From assembly GCA_041398785.1 (NCBI GenBank), contig JAWKUA010000002.1:124001-188000 (forward strand): DNA of 64,000 nt. Direction: 5' to 3'. This DNA comes from Planctomycetaceae bacterium. Lineage in GTDB: Bacteria; Planctomycetota; Planctomycetia; Planctomycetales; Planctomycetaceae. Below the pieces are notes generated by a model. It searched no databases and had not been told where the DNA came from. It worked only from the letters and a program-made list of their open reading frames with translations. The translations under genes and the position numbers were made by a program. Shown here piece after piece: positions 32,593 through 41,525 of this stretch; position 1 is the first letter of the stretch, and each line of letters begins with the position of its first letter.

Positions 32593-35500
32593 TCACGAGA
32601 CCTCGGTGGAAATGGCGGGCGACAAGGGCGTGACGGGCTGCGAGAGGTCGGGCATCGTGAGTTTGTCTTCGTGCGTTGTGATCCCGAACGTGTGACCGTA
32701 AATCTGGTACAGCGTTGGCACCAGGACCAGCACCAGCACGGTGGCCAGCATCAGTCCAAAGCACAGACTGGTGGCCATAGGAATCACAAGCTGAGCCTGA
32801 AAGGATTTTTCGGTTAGAATCGGCAGCAGTCCGGCGATCGTTGTCAGCGAGGTCAGCAGCACGGGCCGAAAACGGCGCTGGCCGGCTTCCAGGACCGCCT
32901 GTTCCAGCGGCGTGCCTCCGCGAGTGCGCTGGTTGATGAAGTCGACCAGCACGATCGAGTCATTCACAACGACACCCGTCAGAGCGACCAGCCCGAGCAT
33001 GCTGAACAGCGTCAGCGGCAGTCCCATGAAAAAGTGTCCCCAGATGGCACCCACCATTCCAAACGGGATGACGGCCATGACCACAAGCGGCTGGCCATAG
33101 GAATTGAATTCCACGGTCAGCAGTACGAACGTCGCCAGCAGCGCCACGGCCAGACCGGTTGCCAGGCTTCCCACCGATTCGATGTCCTGTTCCCGCTGAC
33201 CTTCCCAGCGCACTCTCAGATGCGGATAGTTCTTCAGCAGAGTCGGCATGAACGAAGCCTGCAGTTCGTCGACGATCTCACTGGCCACGGCCTGTTGTTC
33301 GTCGACATCGGCAGAAATCGTGATGGACCGTCGCTGATCGATTCGGTTGATTTCCGAATAGCCGCGGCTGACGCTGACGTCAGCGAGTTCGGTGATCGGG
33401 CGCTGAATCCCGTCCCCGGCGTCAACACGGACATCGTCGAAATTGGCCAGCGACCGGCGGTCTTCTTCCGGATACCGCACCATCAGCTTGACTTCGTGCC
33501 GGCCCCGCTGAAGCCGCATGACTTCTTCGCCGTAGTAGGATGCTCGAACGGTACGAGCGATGCTGTCCAGCGGCACTCCCATCGATATCGCGTTTGGAGC
33601 TTCGCGAAGCTGCAGTTCCCACTTTCCCGGACGCGAATCGTCGGCCACGTCGAACACGCCGCGAAACTTCTGGAGTTCGCGCTTCGCATCTTCGATTGCC
33701 GCTTCCAGCTCGTCCATATGTTCGGCGGCGGCCAGCAGTTTGAATTCAATCGGCTTGCCTCCTGGACCACCGGAACGAGTTCCGAAGGTCAGCGTTTCCA
33801 CACCGGGAATCGTGCCCACGGCTTCCCGCCACGCGTCCACGATGGCGTGACTGGTGACGGATCGTTCGGTGTTGTCGACCAGTTGCACCTGAACGCTGCC
33901 GGCGTGACTGCCTTCCGTGACGGCTCCTCCGGCTGCTCCCGGACCTCCGCCGCCGCTGACACGGCCGACAAGCCGGTGGACGACGGTCAACAGCGGCCTG
34001 CCGGTTTCGGCAATCTGGCGCCTGTTGATTTCCATGATGGCGTCTTCGACCTTCTTCGTCGCTTCGTCGGTGACGCGGCTGGGAGTTCCGTCCGGGAAGA
34101 TCACGGTCGATGAAATCTCGGGAGCGTCCAGTTTGGGAAACAGCACGCGCGGCACTTTGCCGCTTGTCACCAGAGTCAGCGACAGCATCAGCAACGCCAC
34201 GGCCGCACTAAGCGTAATGGCGGGATTGCGAACACAAAACCGCGATACCGGCACATAGATGCGGCTAATGAACAGGCTCAGGCAGCGATCCGTCAGCCGG
34301 TTCAGGCCGGCCGTCAGAAAGAAGGGCTTCTTCGAACCGTGAGCCAGGTGGCACGGCAGAATAAAGATGCTCTCAAACAGCGAAATCAGCAACATGGCAA
34401 TCATGGCCACGGGAAGCACCGCGAAGAACTTGCCCATCACACCGGTCACGAAGAACATCGGCGTGAATGCAAACACGGTTGTCGCCACTGACGACACCAC
34501 GGACGGTACAACCTGAGCCGTTCCGTCGATGGCCGCCTGAACGCAGGACTTCCCGTGCTGGCGGTGCGCGTAAATGTTTTCGCCGATCACGATGGCGTCA
34601 TCGACCACGATTCCCAGAGCGATCAGAAATGCAAACAGCGACAGCATGTTCAGCGTCTGGTCGAACTGCCACAGCACCGCGCAGGCTCCCAGCACCGAAA
34701 TTGGAATTCCCAGAGCCACCCAGAACGCAAGTCGAAACTCCAGAAACAGCGCCAGCACCAGGAACACCAGCACCAGTCCCTGAGCACCATTTCGCACCAG
34801 CAGATCCAGGCGGTCGCGGACATTGACAGAACTGTCGCCCCACGTGGTAAAGCTGTATCCCGGTGGAAGCTTCTCCGTCGCAACATACTTCTTCACGGCG
34901 TCAGCCATTGCGATCAGATCTTCGCGAGACGCGGCTTTGACTTCGATCGCCATGCCCGGCATGGAATTGATGCGACTGATCGAAGTTGTGTCGACGAATT
35001 CGTCCTGCACGGTACCCAGATCTTCAACCGTCAGCACAACACCGTCGCGCCGGGTGATCAGTGGAATCTGCGCGATATCGTCGCCCAGAACACGCTTGTT
35101 CTTGCCGCGCAGCAGATAAGTTTCGCCGCGATCACGAATGTTGCCGCCGGGAAGTTCCAGGTTTCTCATGCGAATTCGGCGAGCGACATCGGTAAGAGTC
35201 AGACCGTATTCGCGCAGCGTCTTTTCCGGAATCTCGACATCGATCTGGTACTTGCGTTCGCCGGCGATCTCGGCCACGGACACCTGAGGAATCTGCAGCA
35301 GGTCGTCTCGTACGCGTTCGGTCACTTCGCGCAGCTTCAGTTCCGAATCCGGTGCCTGGGAGTTTTCCTGGATCACGCCGACTCGAATCGCCGTGTTGCG
35401 AAACGTGACCTGCTGAACTTCCGGTTGTTCGGAAAGATCCGGAAAGCTGGGGATGCGATCGATTTCCGACTGCACTTCGTTCAGGACTTTTTGAACGCTG

Positions 35501-35802
35501 GGCACATCGGTTTTGACTTCGATGACGATGTTGCCGGCACCCTCCGCCGCGACCGATGTCACTTTCTTGATGCCGTCAACAGAACGGACGGCTTCTTCGA
35601 TTTTCTGGCAGATGCCGTTTTCCACTTCTTCCGGACTGGCTCCGGGGTAGGGCACCGTGACCAGAATCATCTCCAGGTCAAACTGAGGAAACTCCTCGCG
35701 GCGCAGCGTGAAACCGGAAAACAGCCCCACAACAAGAATCGCCACCATGACGGTGTTCATGGCAGGAGTCTGACTGATGGCCCAGGCAACAACGCGTTTC
35801 AT
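32593..35802 (-). CDS. RND efflux permease (HAE1/AcrB-type)
   Basis: A 1069-residue inner-membrane pump subunit with the full duplicated RND architecture. The N-terminal helix is followed by the porter domain and then helices 2-7, which carry the family motif IVVDDAIVIGENIYAH with the proton-relay Asp pair. Then come the second porter region, with a glycine-rich insert near residues 620-640, and the last helices with TGVVVNDSIVLVDFIN. It would export drugs or lipophilic compounds with a periplasmic adaptor. The adaptor gene lies 72 bases upstream and a TetR regulator further upstream. No TolC-like outer-membrane gene is in the window. Confidence 0.95.
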   Translation of the reverse strand: MKRVVAWAISQTPAMNTVMVAILVVGLFSGFTLRREEFPQFDLEMILVTVPYPGASPEEVENGICQKIEEAVRSVDGIKKVTSVAAEGAGNIVIEVKTDVPSVQKVLNEVQSEIDRIPSFPDLSEQPEVQQVTFRNTAIRVGVIQENSQAPDSELKLREVTERVRDDLLQIPQVSVAEIAGERKYQIDVEIPEKTLREYGLTLTDVARRIRMRNLELPGGNIRDRGETYLLRGKNKRVLGDDIAQIPLITRRDGVVLTVEDLGTVQDEFVDTTSISRINSMPGMAIEVKAASREDLIAMADAVKKYVATEKLPPGYSFTTWGDSSVNVRDRLDLLVRNGAQGLVLVFLVLALFLEFRLAFWVALGIPISVLGACAVLWQFDQTLNMLSLFAFLIALGIVVDDAIVIGENIYAHRQHGKSCVQAAIDGTAQVVPSVVSSVATTVFAFTPMFFVTGVMGKFFAVLPVAMIAMLLISLFESIFILPCHLAHGSKKPFFLTAGLNRLTDRCLSLFISRIYVPVSRFCVRNPAITLSAAVALLMLSLTLVTSGKVPRVLFPKLDAPEISSTVIFPDGTPSRVTDEATKKVEDAIMEINRRQIAETGRPLLTVVHRLVGRVSGGGGPGAAGGAVTEGSHAGSVQVQLVDNTERSVTSHAIVDAWREAVGTIPGVETLTFGTRSGGPGGKPIEFKLLAAAEHMDELEAAIEDAKRELQKFRGVFDVADDSRPGKWELQLREAPNAISMGVPLDSIARTVRASYYGEEVMRLQRGRHEVKLMVRYPEEDRRSLANFDDVRVDAGDGIQRPITELADVSVSRGYSEINRIDQRRSITISADVDEQQAVASEIVDELQASFMPTLLKNYPHLRVRWEGQREQDIESVGSLATGLAVALLATFVLLTVEFNSYGQPLVVMAVIPFGMVGAIWGHFFMGLPLTLFSMLGLVALTGVVVNDSIVLVDFINQRTRGGTPLEQAVLEAGQRRFRPVLLTSLTTIAGLLPILTEKSFQAQLVIPMATSLCFGLMLATVLVLVLVPTLYQIYGHTFGITTHEDKLTMPDLSQPVTPLSPAISTEVS

Positions 35803-35874
35803 GAGTGCTTGCTTTTCGGATGGCTGGTTCGCGGGACAAGGCTGGAGAGCGCTGGTTGCGAATGGAACAGCACA

Positions 35875-37329
35875 CTATTGGCCGGAGGCATCAGGCCGGT
35901 CGTTATCCTGATCTGAAGACTGCGGCGCGGAATCTTCAATCGGCTTGTGCGATTCGGCAGTCACGTGTTCGGACGTCTCCGCGGCAGGCGTTGCAGCGTC
36001 CGCGTCGTTCTCGGAAACTGCCATGCCATTCGCGACCGACGCCAGCGGAGAAACGATGACACGATCACCCGGCTGAAGTCCGGTGTCCGCTGATCTGACG
36101 ACAGCGACATCGCCAATCGTTTCCGCGACTGACACGGAGAGGATTTCCAGCAGACCGTCTCGAACGGCCCACACGTGTCCCCCGGGACGCACAGCTTCCA
36201 CCGGGATCTGCAGCAGCGGCACCGGAGAGGTCACAGGAATCCGAACGGTGACGAACATGCCGCTGACCAGCGCCGGCGGCGTGACAACAGGCCGACCACC
36301 GGCGGTATCGCTGAGCCGCACGTCCCGCGGATTTTCGACCAGTACGCGACAGGGAAAGGTGCGAGTATCGCGGTCCAGGCCCGATCCGCCCCAACGCGAC
36401 AACACGCCGTCCCAGACCGCTTCGACTCCGTCCAGATCGTATGTGACTTCGCACCTGACATTCGGAATCTGCAGCAGGGATTCCGGAGATACTTCGTCGC
36501 CGGCCTGCTGCAGAATCCACTTCACTTCATTTGCCTGAAGGCTGCACTGGACCTCCATGCGACTGGAATCACTGATATGAACCAGATCGCTGCCGGACGT
36601 GACATAGTCGCCTTCTTCAACCAGGTCGTCGACGATTCGTCCGGTGATCGGTGCCGACACAATACAGCGTGCCAGATCGGCTTCGGCGCGCTTGAGTTGC
36701 GCGGCGGCGAGTTCCAGGGACGCGTGTTTCGACTTTCGCTCCTGAGTCAGTGTTCGTGTCTGGTTCTGCAGCGTCTGCAGCGCATTGCGGGCCGCCAGTT
36801 CCTGCCGCTGAGCCGTATCGAGTTCGCTTTCGGTGGTGGCTTTTCTTTCGAACGCCGTCCTGATGCGTTCCAACTGGTTTTTCTGAAGCTGCCATTCCTC
36901 CTTCGCAAGTTCGATCATCGACGCATTGTTTTCGAGATCGACGGCAATCATGTTGACATCTTCTTCGGCCTTTTGACGCTCGGCCGACAGGCGCTGAACG
37001 TCCAGGCGATAGTTGAGATCGTCGATGCGAAACAGCAAGTCGCCCTCGGAAACAATCGTTCCAGTGCGGGATGCCTCACTTTTTTCAACCACGCGACCAC
37101 CGACTTCGGCTCCGACGGTGATGACTCGAAACGTCACCGCTTCGCCGTCGACATCCAGAATCAGCGGTTCGTTCCACGCCGTCACGCCGGCCGTCCGAAC
37201 AGGAATTCCCTCGCCGGACTTCTCACCGGTGTTCTTCGGAACGTCAGGCTTCTGCCCGAACATCACAAAACCGCCGACTCCGACAGTCAGGATCAGAATC
37301 GCCCCGATGGCGTTGACCAGAATTCGCAC
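35875..37329 (-). CDS. HlyD/AcrA-type efflux adaptor
   Basis: A 484-residue membrane fusion protein. The GTG at 37329 has GGAG nine bases upstream and precedes the hydrophobic anchor ILVNAIGAILILTVGVGG. Then come a barrel-sandwich half, a long coiled-coil (about residues 130-220, with LAKEEWQLQKNQLERI), the second lipoyl half with CIVSAPITGRIVDDL, and the beta-barrel. The C-terminal about 40 residues are acidic and probably disordered. It links the permease to an outer-membrane channel supplied from elsewhere. A 77-residue longer N-terminal start would add a non-family stretch. Confidence 0.92.
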   Translation of the reverse strand: MRILVNAIGAILILTVGVGGFVMFGQKPDVPKNTGEKSGEGIPVRTAGVTAWNEPLILDVDGEAVTFRVITVGAEVGGRVVEKSEASRTGTIVSEGDLLFRIDDLNYRLDVQRLSAERQKAEEDVNMIAVDLENNASMIELAKEEWQLQKNQLERIRTAFERKATTESELDTAQRQELAARNALQTLQNQTRTLTQERKSKHASLELAAAQLKRAEADLARCIVSAPITGRIVDDLVEEGDYVTSGSDLVHISDSSRMEVQCSLQANEVKWILQQAGDEVSPESLLQIPNVRCEVTYDLDGVEAVWDGVLSRWGGSGLDRDTRTFPCRVLVENPRDVRLSDTAGGRPVVTPPALVSGMFVTVRIPVTSPVPLLQIPVEAVRPGGHVWAVRDGLLEILSVSVAETIGDVAVVRSADTGLQPGDRVIVSPLASVANGMAVSENDADAATPAAETSEHVTAESHKPIEDSAPQSSDQDNDRPDASGQ

Positions 37330-37509
37330 GATGCAGGACTCCGAAGAGAGGTAACGTCTATTTTCAGCCGGTTGCGCGGCAAACCCGGACAAACGGTTCC
37401 GCTGGAATCGAAACACGGTGCTCAACCATGTCGCTCCCGCAGACGGCGGCTGTCCCGGCCGGACTCACGAATGCGAACACCGTTCGCTGAAACTCGCGAC
37501 CGAATGATT

Positions 37510-38094
37510 TCACTTCAGCCCTCGCAGCAGCACATCGGCCACGTGAGCCACATAGTCTTCCTGACTCTGCCCGGTTGGATGCCGCCCGAGCATTTCCTGA
37601 ATCATCGCCGGTCCGTGCAGAGCACTCAGCAGCATCATCGCCGTGGCTTTGTAATCCGCCTGTCGAATCAGCCCGCGCTGATGAGCACGTTCGAACCATT
37701 CGCTGATCACGCGAATGTCGCGCACCGGAGGAGGTTCGGTGAACCGTTTGGACAATTCGCGCAAATCGCACCCGGCAAAGCGGAGTACAGACATTCGTCG
37801 CACAATGTCCACAAAAAACACGGCCAGTTCGTTCAGGAATTCGACCAGCTGCTCCTGCATCGGCCGGTCATCCGGACCCGATTCGACAAGCCGTATCCAG
37901 CCGGGTGCCGTGCAGGGCAGCATCGCCGCCGTCATCAGATTCCGCTTGCTTCCAAACCGCTTGTACAACGCCTGAGGCGAAACACCCAGCCGCTCCGCGA
38001 TCACTTCCGTGGCAACCGACGGCCCGTGGTCGAAGAAGCACTCGCGCGCACTCTCCAGAATTTCCTCATCAGAGATTGTCTGCGGCCGTCCCAC
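37510..38094 (-). CDS. TetR-family repressor of the efflux operon
   Basis: A 194-residue regulator with an N-terminal helix-turn-helix: ILESARECFFDHG, then EVIAERLGVSPQALYKRFGSK, the recognition helix with the usual LYKRF. The C-terminal ligand domain is unlike the well-known members. It is the first gene of the minus-strand set of TetR, adaptor and permease. A perfect 22-base palindrome lies 36 bases before its start codon, so it very likely represses its own operon and is released by a pump substrate. Confidence 0.93.
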   Translation of the reverse strand: MGRPQTISDEEILESARECFFDHGPSVATEVIAERLGVSPQALYKRFGSKRNLMTAAMLPCTAPGWIRLVESGPDDRPMQEQLVEFLNELAVFFVDIVRRMSVLRFAGCDLRELSKRFTEPPPVRDIRVISEWFERAHQRGLIRQADYKATAMMLLSALHGPAMIQEMLGRHPTGQSQEDYVAHVADVLLRGLK

Positions 38095-38129
38095 GCTGCA
38101 TCCTCATAGCACCAATCACCAACCGACAA

Positions 38130-38151
38130 TTAGTTACCGAACAGTAACTAA
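38130..38151. promoter_or_regulatory. Palindromic TetR operator
   Basis: TTAGTTAC (38130-38137) and GTAACTAA (38144-38151) are a perfect inverted repeat with a six-base spacer, 36 bases upstream of the TetR gene. Alternating A/T-rich arms and the position between divergent genes fit an autoregulatory TetR site. Confidence 0.8.
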
Positions 38152-38337
38152 CTGGCGATGCGGTTCCAAGAGCCGACTTTTCGGTTTTCAGAGTTGGCAG
38201 GGTGTTCGCCGGATGGCAGCGATTTCGCGGGAAACAGCGACGCTCGCCCCAACGAACGGTGTTTGGTCCTCGCCGCCTGCGTTCACCGACGCGATGTCCG
38301 CGCCGCATGAATTCCCGATCTTTCAGGAGCCGCACGC

Positions 38338-39687
38338 ATGTTGAAGTCTGCATTTTCCGCGAGTCGTATCAGCCTGTGCTGTCTTGCAGCCACGATCGTG
38401 GTTGCTGCGCAACCGCTTCGGGCGAATCCTGAACAGGCGATATCACGTAACAACACAGGTGATGGCGACAGCAACTCTTCCGACGAAAATTCCGACCCCG
38501 ATTCCGTGACGGTCATCCCGGTCAGAAACCAGTCGGTTCAGGCAGTCTCGAAGACTCTCGGCAGGCTGTTCGAGGGCTCTGAGCTGATGATTGTCCCCGA
38601 TATCGAGGCGAACATGCTGCTGGTTCGCGGCAGCAGCAGCGCCATCCGCCGAGCCGGTGAACTGATGCGAGTTCTCGACGCGACTCCCGCAACAGTCACG
38701 ATCAATGTGAAAATTGCCGTCAGTGAACCTGACAATTCGGACGACAACGATGACTCGCACGCGACGCTGCTGGATGAGTTGCGATTCGCGACGCTGGATC
38801 AGCAGCGAACAACGCTGCAGTTTGGTCAACAGGTGTCCGTGGTTGCCGGAACAGTGCAGCGCGGCTTCGGTGGCGGCACCGTGCCCGGTCGTGAGCCGAG
38901 TCGAAACTACCAGCGGCAGCAGATCGGCACACTGATCAATGTGACTCCACGAATGGCCGGCGATGACGTCTTTCTGTCGCTCGAAGTGGAAAAATCCTGG
39001 ATTGGAGCTTCGGCAGACAGTGACAGTGACGTGACTCCGCCGACTTTCACAACCACATTGAACACAACGCTGCACCTGCGCAAGGGGGAAGAACAGACGG
39101 CCAAAGCAGTCGTCTCCGGTGGGTCCGACACACCGCGCGAAGTCCTGATCACGGTGTCGGCCACGGCCGGTGAAAATCGTGGCCGCTCCAGGCAATACAT
39201 CGTTCGGGACGCGTCCGGAATCGGACGCGGCGGTGCGGCAGATTCTCGCCCCGGCCGCGGAGGGTTCGGCGGACGAGGCGGATTCGGGGCAGGTCGCGGC
39301 GGACGCGGTGGATTCGGCGGACCGCCTCGCGATGCCTTCGGCGGTCGCGGCGGATTCGGCGGTGGCAGGCCGGTTCCCGATGAAGTTGCCGATCGCCTTT
39401 TCGAGCGATTTGATGGAAACCACGACGGCGTCATTGACTCCTCCGAATTGGCAGCCACACCGCCGCCATTCCGCACAGCGCTGGAAGCCGATGGCGATGA
39501 TGAACCGAAAGAACTGACTCCTGAAATTTTCAGGGACAGGCTGAAGAACCTGCCGGGGCTCGGATCCGGCTCTCGTCGTCCTGAAAGTCCGCGCCGGCCA
39601 TCACCCGATCGCGACGACGAAGAGGAAGATGGCGATGACGTCGGTGACGATGCCAATCGCCACGCCGGTGATCGTGACGACGAGTGA
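38338..39687 (+). CDS. Exported protein with secretin-like domains and an EF-hand
   Basis: A 449-residue protein from ATG 38338 (GGAG upstream) with a signal peptide to about residue 30. A secretin short-domain pattern follows: VTVIPVRNQSVQAVSKTL, then MIVPDIEANMLLVRGSSSAI. Next comes a beta-rich secretin-like region with IGTLINVTPRMAGDDVFL. Residues about 295-345 form a GGRGGFG-type glycine/arginine-rich linker. FDGNHDGVIDSSEL at about 357 is one canonical EF-hand loop. The tail is acidic. It resembles planctomycete secretin-related proteins, but the full outer-membrane barrel is lacking. The function is not known. Confidence 0.75.
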   Translation: MLKSAFSASRISLCCLAATIVVAAQPLRANPEQAISRNNTGDGDSNSSDENSDPDSVTVIPVRNQSVQAVSKTLGRLFEGSELMIVPDIEANMLLVRGSSSAIRRAGELMRVLDATPATVTINVKIAVSEPDNSDDNDDSHATLLDELRFATLDQQRTTLQFGQQVSVVAGTVQRGFGGGTVPGREPSRNYQRQQIGTLINVTPRMAGDDVFLSLEVEKSWIGASADSDSDVTPPTFTTTLNTTLHLRKGEEQTAKAVVSGGSDTPREVLITVSATAGENRGRSRQYIVRDASGIGRGGAADSRPGRGGFGGRGGFGAGRGGRGGFGGPPRDAFGGRGGFGGGRPVPDEVADRLFERFDGNHDGVIDSSELAATPPPFRTALEADGDDEPKELTPEIFRDRLKNLPGLGSGSRRPESPRRPSPDRDDEEEDGDDVGDDANRHAGDRDDE

Positions 39688-39727
39688 TCTGTATTCGTTT
39701 GATACACGTGCGCCAGAGCAGCACTTG

Positions 39728-39767
39728 AACACGCCGGTCCGCAACAGGAGTGTCCGACCGGCGTGTT
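39728..39767 (+). terminator. Intrinsic terminator-like hairpin
   Basis: Perfect 12-base arms AACACGCCGGTC (39728-39739) and GACCGGCGTGTT (39756-39767), followed by TGTCT, 40 bases after the secretin-like gene. Confidence 0.75.
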
Positions 39768-39992
39768 TGTCTAAGCGTGTCGTAAGGCGATCGGCAGAAT
39801 TCGATTTTCCTGCAGGCCGCAGGGTGCGAGAAGTGCGGGAACGCCGCTGACTGCCAGGATAACGGGAATTCGCACGCAACCATTCGTGGTCAGCGGCGAA
39901 GATGGGGTACGCATCGCCATTATCGGTGTGAAGCCGCGGCCTCTGTTGTGCCGGCGCGAAATCCCCGTACGCCACGAATCCCGGAGAAACTC

Positions 39993-40781
39993 ATGGCGCT
40001 GAAGCATCTCCACCTGGACGACTTTCATCAGATTATCGCTCTGCACAATCAGCAAAGCGGCATCCTGCAGACGATGAGGCAAAACGCGGCCAGTCACGCG
40101 GAAGCTCTGGCCGACTTCTTTCTCGTCGGCGCTTCAAAGACATCCACACGAATCACTACGGAAGCCTCGTTTCCGGCATATCCAGGGAGCGGGCATTTCA
40201 CGCGGCAGGCATTCATCACAGCGCTGGGACAAATGGGACGTGGCGGCGGATCGTCCGTGTTCGATCCGTGGGAAGGCTGGTGGCGGGGGAAGTGGGCTGG
40301 AAAAACGGAGTACTCACACATCTGGGACGCGACAGTGCCTGTCGAAAGCCAGCACATTCAGCCGGTCACGCAGATCAGAGGAGCAGAATTCGCATGGAAG
40401 CGCGCAGCATCAGATTCCGGACGCGGAGCACTTGTGTCACAGGCTGACATTGCCATCAACGTCTGGAGCAGCAGCGTCGGTGTCACGGGCTGGGTGACCA
40501 AGAAGGCCGGAGACGGTAAGTCGCACCAGATGCCGCACATCGGTTTTCCTCTGAACCGAAACACACTGATCTGGATTGCTCGAGACGGCCAGAACGCAGC
40601 AAAGCACTTTATGTTCTTTGAATGGGTGGACCCGTCAAAGAAGATCTACGGCATCCACGGCCGCCCGTTCGAATTCGGCACCGCTCAGGCACCAGTCCTG
40701 AAAGTAAACGCCGGCAGCATCAACGGTCACTACGGCCAGTACAGCGGCGTTGACCCCGCTCAGGAGAAGCGAGCGCCATAG
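39993..40781 (+). CDS. Uncharacterised protein rich in aromatic and Gly residues
   Basis: A 262-residue protein from ATG 39993 (GGAG seven bases upstream). The N-terminal third is helical (LHLDDFHQIIALHNQQSGIL). The rest is rich in Trp, Tyr and Gly: FDPWEGWWRGKWAG, SHIWDATVPVESQHIQP, then NRNTLIWIARDGQNAAKH, suggesting a compact beta fold. No signal peptide and no family recognised. It stands alone between a terminator hairpin and a YcxB-like gene. Function not inferable. Confidence 0.6.
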   Translation: MALKHLHLDDFHQIIALHNQQSGILQTMRQNAASHAEALADFFLVGASKTSTRITTEASFPAYPGSGHFTRQAFITALGQMGRGGGSSVFDPWEGWWRGKWAGKTEYSHIWDATVPVESQHIQPVTQIRGAEFAWKRAASDSGRGALVSQADIAINVWSSSVGVTGWVTKKAGDGKSHQMPHIGFPLNRNTLIWIARDGQNAAKHFMFFEWVDPSKKIYGIHGRPFEFGTAQAPVLKVNAGSINGHYGQYSGVDPAQEKRAP

Positions 40782-40985
40782 CTGCAGACCGCCGGGCACG
40801 GCGACCGCGGGTAAACGAACTGCTCGCAGAAACTGCACGATCGCCGCCGACTCGCTTCGGGACGCTGTTCGTCACAGTCGATGCTACAATCCTGCAAGTG
40901 CCGGATTCGGCAGAAGCGCCTTGTCGCACACCAAATGACATGACGCGCGAGTCAAGCAGACAAAGCCCCGCCCGGAGCGCGTCCG

Positions 40986-41513
40986 ATGAAACTTCGCTAT
41001 TCGTTCCTGGAAGACGACTACGTGGATTTCAATCGCTACCACTTCGCGCACTCACCCAGCGTCAGAAAACAGCGGTTCACTGCGACGATTGTGATCACAC
41101 TGTCGGTGTTCGTGGCCTTCATGCTGCTGACGGCCAACGGTGAGCTCGGCGTTGCGACAAGGTTGGCAATCAGCCTGATCATCGCGGCGTTTGCCGTCCT
41201 CTACCTGCAGTTTGCGATGCGCAGAAATCACGTCAGACAGGTTCAGAATCTGCTGCGTGAAGGAAGCATGGACGGAGTCTATGGGCCACAGGAACTGGAA
41301 GTTGACGACGCCGGAATCAGAGTTCGTTCAAAGTGGCGCGACTCATTCGTTGCGTGGCCGGGAGTCCGGCGGATTGAGGATACCGACGAGTTTCTGATCA
41401 TCTATGTCTCCGCCATCCAGGCTCACGTCATTCGCAGAAGCCGAATCGTCGAAGGCGACCCGGACAAGCTGGCGGCATTCGTCCGGAGCCACCTGGAGAA
41501 TCACCAGTGGTAA
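40986..41513 (+). CDS. YcxB-like membrane protein
   Basis: A 175-residue protein: a short soluble N-terminus (LEDDYVDFNRYHFAHSP), two membrane helices (about residues 35-50 and 57-75), and a C-terminal soluble domain with LEVDDAGIRVRSKWRDSFVAWPGVRRI and a following KLAAFVRSHLE. This is the YcxB arrangement, as in the gene at 13047-13592, from which it differs widely in sequence. The role of the family is unknown. It is convergent with the prolyl oligopeptidase gene, with a 12-base gap. Confidence 0.75.
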   Translation: MKLRYSFLEDDYVDFNRYHFAHSPSVRKQRFTATIVITLSVFVAFMLLTANGELGVATRLAISLIIAAFAVLYLQFAMRRNHVRQVQNLLREGSMDGVYGPQELEVDDAGIRVRSKWRDSFVAWPGVRRIEDTDEFLIIYVSAIQAHVIRRSRIVEGDPDKLAAFVRSHLENHQW

Positions 41514-41525
41514 CCGGCAACAGGG

